The notes beneath the pieces were generated by a model. It was given only the letters and a program-made list of their open reading frames with translations, searched no databases and was not told the DNA's origin. From assembly GCA_022818135.1 (NCBI GenBank), contig JAFMSR010000002.1, forward strand, positions 53,307,594 to 53,371,593: a DNA stretch of 64,000 nucleotides, given 5' to 3'. Origin of the DNA: Saxidomus purpurata. Taxonomy: Eukaryota > Mollusca > Bivalvia > Venerida > Veneridae. Below, one piece after another: positions 8,914 to 20,000 of this stretch (positions are counted from its first letter, which is position 1; every line of letters starts with the position of its first letter). A program made the position numbers and the translations under genes.

Positions 8914-9066
8914 AAAGGGCTAAGCTCCTCAAAAGTACCAAGCTCCTCAAAGGACAATTCTCCTCAAAAGGGCCTAGCTCCTCAAAGGGCAATTCTCCTC
9001 AAAAGGGCAAATATCCTCAATGAGGATACTGCCCCCCCCCCCCCCACCCCCCCGTTTTACACTACT
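8914..9066 (-). repeat. Right terminal inverted repeat with internal satellite
   Basis: Reverse complement of the left terminus: AGTAGTGTAAAACG, a G tract interrupted by one T, GCAGTATCCTCATT, then about five units around CCCTTTTGAGGAGCT. It differs from the left end by scattered substitutions and unit-length changes, so the two ends have diverged since insertion or the repeats evolve quickly. Confidence 0.88.
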
Positions 9067-9072
9067 ATGGTA

Positions 9073-10273
9073 CGAGTTGACGTTTTCGAAAACAAAATCA
9101 GGGTACAAGATGACTAAGTTACAAGTTGACTGGTTACCTCTTTGATGATGGCTAACCGTCATAACTGATTATTATGGCCATCAGGGTGTCCGATAGGCTT
9201 TGAAACTCGTAATTTTTTCAGATTTTTAAACATCGACCCATTGGTCATAGAGTTTCGAGCCTTGTACTCTATGTTTGCACATCATATTTTTCAGTTTGTG
9301 TTAAAATGAAGCTTTACTGTTGCATTTTTGAAAAATTCTTAAAACAGCTAGGTCTAGCAGCCGATCTCTTTTCCAGGCTTAAATGTACTGTGTTTCCAGT
9401 TTGTCACATATCATCCTGTCCTCGCATGTCTGTGATTTTCTGAAAGCGAGTAGATTAAAATACAAGCTTCCCCTTCGTTTCTCACTTTCTGATGCGTCAA
9501 TGGTTGATGCGGCCTGAGTGTTTGGAATTAACAAGTTGATTGACATATACGCTAAGTAATAAACGCATGAATGAAAATTCCTACAGGTCAAATATTTCTC
9601 GTCGGGTGTTTTTATTGCGGGTCAAATACAGGTATTTCGAAATTTCCATGGGGTCAAACCCAGGAGTTTGGGTCTACTAAACACGCTCGCCATGCTTGTA
9701 TACATTATAAAGTTAACTGTTTCTTTGCTTATCACTTTTCCTAATTCTGTAAAACATAACTTGTAAAGACTTACAAATGTACATTCTTTCTTTCAGGGAA
9801 ATTGGCATACTTGTATGATAGACTGAATCCAGCCTGGTTCCCGTCAGTAAGCTTTTAAGCTGTACTGGTCAACCAACGCTTACAGAAGAGGAAATGCCAT
9901 TGGTACTCATCTTGGACTCTAAAGAAACTGGCGCGACTCTGCAGATGGACATTGATGGTGATTTAATGGATGATATGAATGTAATTTTACAGAAACTAGG
10001 GACTGAAACGTCTGAGCTGAAAACTGAAGGCTGAAACTGAAGACGAGATTCGATATTGACTATTGCAGGGACAATAATGACAAATTGAAGCACCTTACTG
10101 AGTCTCCAAGCATTGTCAATGTTGATGTTGCTTTATCCGTCTCTTGAACCATATTATGATATTTACCAAACAGACTAGCTAAGTTCAAACATATTACATT
10201 GAATCTAATGAAACTAAGACTTAACCTGTCTAATATGTTCTTTAGCAAATGAATTTGATACCACACAGCAAAC
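9073..10273. other. Right flank of the Maverick-like element, no secure gene
   Basis: Repeats of the GTACAAG/GTACGAG TTGAC motif occur at 9070-9140. A short acidic open stretch near 9855-10034 could be a decayed exon or transposase part but has no recognised family. Nothing else is supported. Confidence 0.35.
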
Positions 10274-10489
10274 TTGATCAAGACTGTTCACTGCAACTAT
10301 TGTAGATGTATAATTATGAGAATGCGGAAGCTCATTAGATGGCCAGAGCATGAAACAATCCGAAAAACTATGCCAATGGAATTTCACAAATACTTTGACA
10401 ACAAATTTGCAATGATTTTCGACTGTTTCGAGATGTTTATTGAAAAGCCATCTGGACTTGATTTCTTAAGCCACGTTTGGACAAAATAA
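10274..10489 (+). pseudogene. DDE_Tnp_4 (Harbinger/ISL2EU-type) transposase remnant
   Basis: A 71-codon stretch with LIRWPEHETIRKTMPMEF, then IFDCFEMFIEKPS and SHVWTK. The order WPE..., KTMP...F, DCFE, RPS-like and W is characteristic of DDE_Tnp_4 superfamily transposases of animal genomes; the Asp of DCFE is the likely second catalytic Asp. The frame ends right after the conserved tryptophan and no C-terminal part follows. The minus-strand sequence just upstream (10060-10281) faintly resembles the preceding helical part in opposite orientation, so the locus may be rearranged. A dead fragment. Confidence 0.68.
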
Positions 10490-11059
10490 TGTTTTTATGT
10501 TGTGTTTACCTTTTTGAGGTAGAATAATTAACAGCCAATTTACTAAGTTACTGTGTCATTGTCGCCACGATAAAAAACTTAACTCATTCTTATTCAGCGA
10601 ATAAACATGATAAATGACAGGGAAATTGCAGTTTTATATTTACATTATACCACAGTACAGAGTGAAACTATATCCGTAAAATCCGGTGGATTCGCGTCAC
10701 TACCTTAATAACCCTATTAAATTGTTGTAAAAGTTTTCAATTAGTAGTCTAGTAGATATGAATAGGGTTTTCACATGCTTTAGGAATAGCTTATGCCCTT
10801 GATTTTGTTGAGGAGGGAATTTTGACTTATTTATTTAATCATAATTATTTATTCATTCTACAGGTATAGGGATTTAATGCCTCGTTTACTTCAGATTCAT
10901 TCATTGATTTTAATATTATGAATATGAAATCTATTTTACGTAACAAAATTGTACAGTATTGTTGTCGAACCTCTTGCAACTCAATATAGCTGCCAAAATG
11001 GCCATTCAGTGTATGCATGTGCGTCTGTACATCTTAGTTTAGCTTGTCCGAGCTGTTAC

Positions 11060-11600
11060 TATCTATGTATCGAGGTATTCTTACATAACTTGGCACAATT
11101 TTTCACCATCATGAGACGGAGTGTCATGCGCAAGAACCAGGTCCCTAGTTCTAAGGTCAATGTCACTCTTAGATGTTAAAGGTCAAATTCAAGAATGACT
11201 GTCGTAGCATATCTTCTTCATGCATAAGGGATTTTTATGTAACTTGGTACAAATGTTCACCATCATAAGAAAGAATGTCATGTGCAAGAACCAGGTCCCT
11301 AGTTCCAAGGTCAAGGTCACACAGGCGGCCAAAGGTCAAATACAAGAATAATTCACGAATGACTTTGTCTGGAGCATTTCTTCTTTATGCCGGAAGGGAT
11401 TTTGATGTTACTTAGCACAAATGTTCACCACCATGAAACGGAGGATCATTTGCAAGAACAAGGTCTAGGGTCAAGGTTAAACTTAGAGATTAAAGGTTAG
11501 ATCCAATAATATCTTTGTCCGGAGAATTTCTTCTTCATGCATGGAGGGATTTTGATTTAACTTGGCACAAATGTTCACCACCATAAGCTACCCTTGTTTT
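11060..11600 (+). repeat. Tandem repeat of about 150-168 bp
   Basis: The block CTTGGCACAAATGTTCACCA recurs, with changes, at about 11089, 11243, 11411 and 11561. Each unit also contains AAGAACCAGGTCCCTAG and GGTCAAGGTCA blocks. This is a typical dispersed mollusc repeat; a related scrap (GTGACCTTGACCTTTGG) lies near 56561. Confidence 0.75.
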
Positions 11601-13390
11601 TAGAATTACTTCCCTTTGTTGTTACTGTAAATAGCTTACATTTTAACTTTTTTATTACTGACTGTTAAGAAAAATCAAGACAATTTTTCTGTGGTACAAC
11701 ATGCATGTTACATCTAATATTTAGGTATTTTTTTACCTATCTCTACTTGGTTGGCCCTTTTTACAGCTGGCGGCTCAACATGTTTTACGTGAGCATCTAG
11801 TTTTTGAATGTATACAAGTGTATGTCAGTCCTATGCAGACTCTAATATCTCATAAGAAACTTAAGTATGATTCATATTTGGAGGAAATATTAAAGATGGA
11901 TACATAAAAGATGAACAATATTATGTAAGAGCCACTTGGCTAGGGCAGGATTGATAAATTTAGGGAGAAATGATGTTGCATTACAGACAGTTTGATTTAC
12001 AGACCACTAGGGCTGTCGTGATTTGATACTTCATGCAATGACTGAAGATATTTAGGATATGGAGAACTGTAACTTTAGATAACTTACACTCTTTCTGTTA
12101 AAACCTTGTCAGGAGAAGTTGGATAGTATTGAACTCTGAATTATTACTTGAATCACACCATCAGTGAGTGCAGTGACCAAGAACCATAACTCTAGCTAAT
12201 CCCATAATTGATGTATCTATTACCCTTCCATGAAATTGCCAGCCGTTTGATTGGACAATGACACGGAAGTTCATATTGATATGAATGGGCAAGCTGGTAA
12301 TATACACTTTCCATATCCTATCATTGTATCCCACACTAAACGCGAGTGTTCGCAGTAAGTACATCAATGGAGCAATCATATATCCAAACTAGAATGCAGC
12401 TCTGCAGTATTGAATCATCACTGTCCTCTTGTTACAATGGTACAATACCATTTAAGATCTGTATACGCTTTGGGAAGTGGCCACCATTATCGTATAAAGG
12501 ACACCTCCAGTGCCTTCAGCGCTTTGATTTATCTTTGACGCCAGTTTGCACGTACGATTTAAACTCGTACAGCGCAAGGGAGATAACACCGACTATAAGT
12601 TTTCAGTACTAGAGCTAGCTACCGAGTCGTGCCCTTGTGATGTGATTCAATTCACTCGGATTGAAAATATAAGCAAAAGAAATAAGCCATCTGTGTTGAA
12701 AGGACTCAGTCTCTTACCGGCGCCGGCGTTGTCTGACGAACATCGTAACGATAAAATAAATTTTGTGCCGCTTGCGCGACATTCATTTAAAGACAAACAC
12801 AATTTATTCATTATTAATCTTTTTATTAATTGCACATATTAACAAAATGTCTAATAAAAGTGTTTTTTTTTTAAAAGTTTGTCATGTTTTATCAATGTTG
12901 TATTTTTGTACCTGTACATAAGGTAGCCATTTTGTGCGTGTACATCATTAAATTGAGCTGTCAGAGACCTTTGTGCCAAAATTTGACAGTTAAGGGCACA
13001 CGACTTTAACTATTAATTAAAACAAATTTACGAGTTTTTTAAGATAGGAGGTTAAAGTTAACTTCAAAGTCCAAGTAGAAAGGGAGTTAAAAGGAAAAGT
13101 ATCCTGCCATTTTTGGGAGGAAGAATTAAAAGAGTAAAAGGGGGACTGGTCAAAACTAACAAGTGTAAGGGATTTAGTTTCTTCCAGGGGAATAAGCTTC
13201 AAAGTTTCAAAGAACAAAGGGAGGGGGTTTCATGTTAAGGGGTCACTTGAGGGGATGGTAAACAATTATGTTTATTTTCAAACCAATCCCCCCGTTTGAA
13301 AGGGGTACAAAAAGCTTTAAAAAAGGGGGGTAAAAACCAGGGACCCAGCCGGGGCTGGTTTCCCCCTTTTTAAAAAAAATTAAAATCAAA
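11601..13390. other. No gene seen; contains a stretch of unusual composition
   Basis: No coding or RNA gene is supported. From about 13020 to 13380 the sequence is made of short runs of G and A on the plus strand (many AGGGG, AAAAG, GGGGT blocks), unlike the AT-rich surroundings. This could be a decayed repeat or poor consensus. Confidence 0.4.
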
Positions 13391-13548
13391 TTTGTTTGTT
13401 TCGCGTGGATATGGAATATATCTCAACTAAAAGTGATATAATTTAAATATTTTTGCGAGCGCAAACGAAAAGGATACACTCGTGAAAAGACTTAAAGTTG
13501 TATCACTTTGCGTTGAGATATATTCCATATCCACTCTAAACCAACAAA
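13391..13548. mobile_element. MITE with about 45-bp inverted repeats
   Basis: The left end TTTGTTTGTTTCGCGTGGAT is mirrored at the right end by TTTGTTGGTTTAGAGTGGAT on the other strand, continuing through ATGGAATATATCTCAAC and the AGTGATA block. 158 bp with no coding capacity. It lies just below the 3' end of the first BRI3-like gene, so it might fall in its 3' untranslated region. Confidence 0.75.
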
Positions 13549-14001
13549 TATACTATACATTCAAATGGAATTTGAAATAAAACGTAACCATTTTTCTAGA
13601 ACTAAGTCACCGGTGATTCTTTTGAGAAGTTTCAATGAAGTCAAAATAATTAACATTTGTGGATCTGGTAATGTTATGTACCCTATATATTCTGTACCTT
13701 TGGCTCTAACCCTTATTTTTTTAAAAGTCACAAGGTCAGTCATAAAAAGGAATATACGTTCGGGTTAATCTTATTAAAATAATTTTATAAAATGAAATAT
13801 TTATATTTCCTTTCTATTGTTCTGTAGCATGTAATTTGAACCACAGTGTCATTATCCTCATTATTCATCGTGCATATTACAAAAATATAAAAAATTGCAT
13901 TATTAATAGAATTTTAGAGCCCAGATCTAGGGCTTAAAATATGTCGCCCAGACAATATGTCCGGATTTAAAACATAACTGTGTTACTGTCCGTTTCTTTC
14001 A

Positions 14002-17000
14002 CTAAAATGTGGCACCGCATCTGTCACACCTCTTCTCCATCAACAGGAAACAGCAGAGCACACCAAGTGGGAAGAAGCAAATCGCAAGAATTATACCCAA
14101 AGCTGTGAAACTGTCTGATACGTGGCCGACCTGAAATACAAATTTTACAAATTTAAAAGTGATATTACACTTTAAAATAGTAATCATAATTTTAAGAAAG
14201 ACATTAATTACTGATTTATACTACTCTACCTGAAAAATGAACGTTGTCAAAAGATATAACAACAAGAGGGCCAAGAATTGAAGATGGCCCTATATCGCTC
14301 ACCTTGGTACAAGTCCACTTGCCTAGTGGAAGATCACTAGATAATGTTATATACCAAATAGGTTTTCCTATATACGCCTTTGTAAAACAAGTGACCCCTC
14401 CCACGGGCAAGGTCAATTTTGACCCCAGGGGCATAATTTGAACAAACTTTGAAGAGGTCTACTAGGCAATGCTACATGCCAAATATCTAAACTTTAGGCC
14501 TTGTGGTTTCAGAGAAAAAGATTTTTAAAGTTTTTCCTATATAAGCCTATGTTAAACTAAGTGACCCCCCGTGCGGGGTCAATTTTGACCCGGGGGTCAT
14601 AATTTCAACAATCTTGGTAGAGGTCCACTAGCCAATGCTCCATGTCAAATATCTAAGCTCTAGGCCTTGAGGTTTCAGAGAAGAAGATTTTTAAAGTTTT
14701 TCCTAAATATGCCTATGCAAAACTAAGTGACCCCCCGTGCGGGGTCAATTTTGATCCGGGGGTCATAATTTGAACAATCTTGGTAGAGGTCCACTAGGCA
14801 ATGCTACATGCTAAATATCTAAGCTCCAGGCCTTGTGGTTTCAGAGAAGAAGATTTTTAAAGTTTTTCCTATATATGCCTATGCAAAAACTAAGGGCCCA
14901 CCCGCGCGGGGTCAATTTTGACCCGGGGGTCATAATTTGAACAATCTTGGTAGAGGTCCACTAGACAATGCTACATGCCAAATATCTAAGCTCTAGGCCT
15001 TGTGGTTTCAGAGGAGAAGATTTTTAAAGATTTTCCTATTTGTTGCCATAGCAACCAGAGTTCTGCATGGAATGGAATTCTTTGAACAATTTTGGTAGAG
15101 CTTCATGCAAGGAACATTCCTGCATAGTTTTATCAACATTGGCCTAGAGGTTTCAGAGGAGATGTCATTTGAATCAAAATGTTGACGGACGACGGACAAT
15201 CATCGATCAGAAAAGCTCACCCTGGCGTAGCCAGGTGAGCTAAAAATATATCAATCCGATTCCCAGCTCAGCTTTATTCTCACTGAAAATAGGTGAAAAT
15301 CGTTTTTGACTATCCCTAGTCAATCGTTTCCAGAACTGTCACGTATTTTTAACGGACTGACCGTAACATGTTTGTCCGTAAACATACGTATCAAGGTGTA
15401 AAAACTACAGGATTTGACTGTTACGGTCAACTCATAAATATACGGAACAGTGTTGGAAACCAGGTGCCAGGACCTTTCCCGTTAAACTATACCGGGTATC
15501 TTTTTACAGTGTACACAGGGCTCGACTTAGGACTGAAAACTTGATTGGACCTTCGGTCCACCTCATCTAGACTTCACTTGGCCCGAGGTCAACTGACCTG
15601 GACCAAAATATTTGTATCAATAAAAACTATAAATTCACTATGCAAAAACATGTTTAAAAAATAACGTGACTTCGAGTGGAGTTTAGAGTGAAAATATCGA
15701 TCGCGGGACTATCACATTTCTCTTCGTATTTCTGAGTGACTTTTTTATTACATCATGTAATTAAAATGTTGATATAATACACCTGTAAAAGCGATCTGTT
15801 ACAATTAGATTCTTTGAATCCCAAGGATTAATTCACACATCGCCGCCGCGGTATTTTCATTGCGAATCCGAGGCCGCTATACTATTACTGCGTTTTTGAT
15901 ATCATCGTTTCAGAAAATTATTTTTTATCTGAACCTCAATGTATATGTAAAATATTTATTTCCGTGAAATATCCGCCGTAAGTAGTCGATTTTTATTTTC
16001 CACTGTGCATTTGTCACTCGTGGTAGGTGTGAACAATATGACCTGTCATAAAGGATGACAAAATTAACTCTTTCAATTTTGAAATTGTTTGCAAGTCCAA
16101 GCTATGAGATACCACTGATTGATGAAAGCGAAAACTTATTTCTCTAACAATTAAATAGTTCCGAATGTTGTTTATTTAAAACAAAACTACCGAAGTAATT
16201 TGTTTGTTACAAAGCGTGTCCGTATTTCCTTTGCCATTTATTGTGCTCTTTTTCAGCAACTGTGACAGTCGAATTTTTCCAGTAACAATTTTCTTATATT
16301 CATTTTAATGAATAACCTTTGCCGAATGAAGTAATTTTTACTGCAAACTTCTGTTAACAATAGAGTAAGCGATTACATAGAAAACAATGATTTATTGCAC
16401 AATTGTCAAGCTGGGTTTAGAAAAGGATTTTCAACTTCAGACAACATGTTCATTTTGCAACATCTTATTCAATTTGTTAACAGTAGCAAAAAGAAATTAT
16501 ACTGCGCATTTATTGATCTGAAACAAGCTTTCGATACAGTATGGAGGAATGGACTATGGCAAAAGATCTTCAATTTAAGAATAAATGGTAAATGCTTAAA
16601 TCTTATAAAAAACATGTACAAAAATATAAAATCTTGTGTAAGAGTAAATTCAGAAGTCTCAGATTTTTTCACGTGTAATGTAGGCGTGCGTCAGGGTGAA
16701 AATTTATCGCCGTTACTTTTTTCCTTATTTTTGAATGATTTAAACAACTATTTCGTACAAAGCAATCAAAATGAAGGTGTTACAGTCCCAAGCGGTCAAC
16801 GAGCGGATGAAATGAACGTTTTTCTTAAATTATTTATTTTGCTATATGCAGATGACACTGTAATTTTGTCAGAATCAGAAAAAGACTTTCAACATGCACT
16901 TAAAATTTATGAACAGTATTGTAAAGATTGGAAACTAACAGTAAATACAACAAAATCAAAAATAATAATTTTTGCAAAAGGCAGACAACGACCTTATAAT

Positions 17001-20000
17001 TTTACTTTCAATAACGAGCCACTAGAAATCGTAAAGGAGTATAAATATTTAGGAATTTACTTTAATAGAAGTGGATCATTCACTACTAGTAAAAATCATA
17101 TTGCCTCACAGGCTACAAGGGCGATGTACAGTTTAATAAGAAATACAAATCGTTTAAGCCTACCTGTTGATATCAAAATAGATCTTTTTAATAAAACCAT
17201 TAAACCTATATTGGTATACGGTGCAGAAATATGGGGATATGGGAAATTAGATGTCATTGAACGGGTGCAATTGAAATTTTTAAAGCATATTTTAAATTTG
17301 AAAAGGTCAACTCCAAGTTACATGGTTTATGGTGAAACGGGATGTAAGCCTCTCTCAATAGACATAGAAGAAAAAATAATTATGTTTTGGTCACGTTTAA
17401 ATGAATATGATCTAAACAATCAACCTAAAAGACTTTCTTCTATAATCTATAATAGCATGTATCTATTATCAAAAGATCTAAATGAAGCCACACTTAAGAA
17501 AAAGTACCCCTGGATTTCAAACGTTAAAAATATCCTAATTAAATGCGGTCTGATAAATGTTTGGAATGAACATTATTTACAGAATAGTAAATGGCTTAAA
17601 ATAACTGTTAGACAAAAGTTACACGATTTATTTTTGAATGAATGGTACTCGCTTGTTGATAATTCTAGTAATAGTACTTTCTACAGAATATTCAAAAAAG
17701 AAATCGAATTTGAAAAATACTTGTTATTAACCCCCAACCCCTTTCTAAGTTACATGGTAAAGTTCCGAACAAGAAACCATCGTCTACCAATAGAAACTGG
17801 AAACTGGTCAAGAATACCTATTAACCTTAGGACTTGTAATACTTGTAATAACAAAATAGGAGATGAATTTCACTACTTATTAGAATGCTCCGATTTCAGC
17901 GATGAAAGAAGAAAATATATCAAGCCATATTATTACCGTCGTCCAAATATTTTCAAATTAGAGCAACTGATTAACACAAGTAACAAAACTGAATACATAA
18001 ACTTGTGTAAATTTGTGAAGAATATACTTATAAGTACGAGGTGAACACATTTCTTTATATATGTTTTTGTTTGTTTTTTTTGTTTTTTTTTGCCTGAATT
18101 GTCAGCTGTATGTGTATTGCCTTTGATCATACATTTCCATGTTCTTCTTTCACAAATGTTCTCTTCTTTTTTTTCACAAACTCTAAGAGTCTTTTAAATA
18201 TATAGTGTGTTTTACGTAACAACTAAACTTTGTAAAATGCTTAATAGCCGTTTTTCTCACTCACATAGTACTATTCCCACAGTAATTTTTTTATTCTAAA
18301 AAAAAAAAAAAAAATAATAATAATAATAATAATGATAATAATTATTAATATTTTTTATGACTCTCCGCTCTATCAACTAAATGGGGAGATCTTTTTTGTA
18401 CTTGATATTCTTAGTTGTTTTGTTAAATAAGTATATGCTGCAAGCAATGTTAAACAAAATCTTGTTTGTGTACTGTTTCGTGTTGCATATCCTTTTTGAT
18501 TGAGCCTCTGTAAACATTGTTACAAACTAATCCTCATTTTTTCATGTAATCATGAAATGAGAGAATAAAGGTATTTGACTTGACTTGACTTGACTTGACT
18601 TGTTAATAATAGAGATAAAGCCGCAGGTGTCACGAGATCAAAGAAGATCGCCGACGCTTGTCGGCGCTAGTCAAGTTTCTTTGATCTTAGTGAAGCACGT
18701 GGCATTAAAAAGACAGATATATTTTGACAGTTTAAGACATGTACAAGTACTTGTTGACTTTGGATTATAAAAATATTAGTTTGGATGAGATAATGTTATG
18801 AGTAAGTTTTATTTTTGTTGATACAATATATCGAAAACGCTACACAAATGTACGTCGGTTGGCCTATGAATTTCAATTTAAAATGTATAAAAACAAAAAT
18901 AATATCAAACAGGGAATGCCACGTACCAAAAACGCAGCCTCCCCAAAACGAGCCCCACAGCACTCAGAAGTGCACACCACCAACACACACACACACACAG
19001 CACACACACACACAATCATGTACACACACACATATACACTACCAACACACACTAGCATACAAAGCAAACACACGAGGACAAAACGAACAATTAAAGGAAC
19101 ACAGTGGGGCACCGCCTTGGAACGGTCAGTGGCAAAAACACCACTGGGGAGCTTAAACCGGTTTATGGTGCGCACCCAACCTCACTCTTACCCCCACCAT
19201 GTTCCAAAGTCACAGGACAGTGTAAATAAAAGTAATCCCTGCTAGGTGAATCTCTAACACACGCAATGGAAACAAAAGAATGTAACCGAAGAGGTGAAAG
19301 AATTAATTTCGGAACTATATTATATGTACTCATGTAATGTATAAAGACACACAAAAAACGCGTGTTTATAAACATCTATGGAAAAGAATTTAAATTTAAT
19401 ATCTCGTAAACCCGTTCAATCACACGTCAAGTACGGCGATTTTATTAACCCCCGCAAAGTGCCGCCATATTTCTCCGTACTCGGAGTCCCCCCAAGTTCT
19501 AAGTCACGCTATTTGGCGCGACTAGAGGTGTATAAAACTCGATTTCAATTCGCTATAGATGGGTGTCGGTGACAAATCAGAAAGCACGTTATTAATTTTT
19601 GCTATAAACCCCTGACAAACAAAGATTTGTGCCATTGTCATCTCATTTTTGATGTGGACCGGCGGACCAGCTTACTGGACGGTCAGTTGGACCGTGGGCT
19701 TTTTAACTGGTCACGGGCCAACGGTCCAGTGCTAAATCGAGCCCTGTGTACACACGTTACAAATTTCATTAATGTAGCTCCAAAAACAAAGATTGCCGTA
19801 GCTTCAAAAACAAGACGCTCAGCAGGTCAAGGACAAGGTCAAGTTGAAATCTTCATGTAAAACGTTCCATATAAATTAGTGCTGTATAGCTTAAAATTAG
19901 AAAGTAGGTCAAGCGACCATGAGTCGGGGCATCTTTGACCCAAGGGGCATGATTTGAACACTGTTGATACATATCTAAAAAGATTTAAGTGAGCTAACAA

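Larger units (their letters stand above)
727..9066. mobile_element. Compact Maverick/Polinton (adintovirus-like) element
   Basis: An 8340-bp element bounded by inverted repeats. Both ends read AGTARTGTAAAACG followed by a long G tract, the block GCAGTATCCTCATT, and several copies of a unit around CCCTTTTGAGGAGCT. The 6 bp outside are AAGGTA (721-726) and ATGGTA (9067-9072), a 5/6 match that fits the 6-bp target duplication known for Mavericks. Inside are the family's hallmark genes: rve integrase with chromodomain, penton-like and double-jelly-roll capsid genes, an adenain-like protease fragment and a packaging ATPase. A family B DNA polymerase, normally the largest gene of a 15-20 kb Maverick, is absent. 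Rightward genes occupy 1041-6091 and the ATPase runs leftward from 8531 to 6730, so transcription converges near 6.1-6.7 kb. Multiple frame disruptions indicate an inactive or internally deleted copy. Confidence 0.88.
15517..19745. mobile_element. hAT-like element with perfect 8-bp target duplication, enclosing a LINE
   Basis: The left end AGGGCTCGACTTAGGACTG and the right end AGGGCTCGATTTAGCACTG (minus strand) agree at 17 of 19 positions. GTGTACAC flanks both sides (15509-15516 and 19746-19753), the 8-bp duplication expected for hAT insertion. No hAT transposase is present, so it is non-autonomous. More than half of the 4.2 kb is a LINE fragment and other repeats, which suggests later nesting. 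It sits in intron 2 of BRI3-like A. Confidence 0.75.

Noticed and set aside
16353..18620. Target duplication for the LINE (GTTAACAATAGAG near 16353 and GTTAATAATAGAG near 18602)
   Set aside because: The left copy lies within sequence that still reads as reverse transcriptase, so the likeness is probably chance.
18815..19245. Protein-coding gene across the CA repeat
   Set aside because: The open frames on both strands are made by the (CA)n repeat (Thr/His or Val/Cys runs) and show no domain or splice support.
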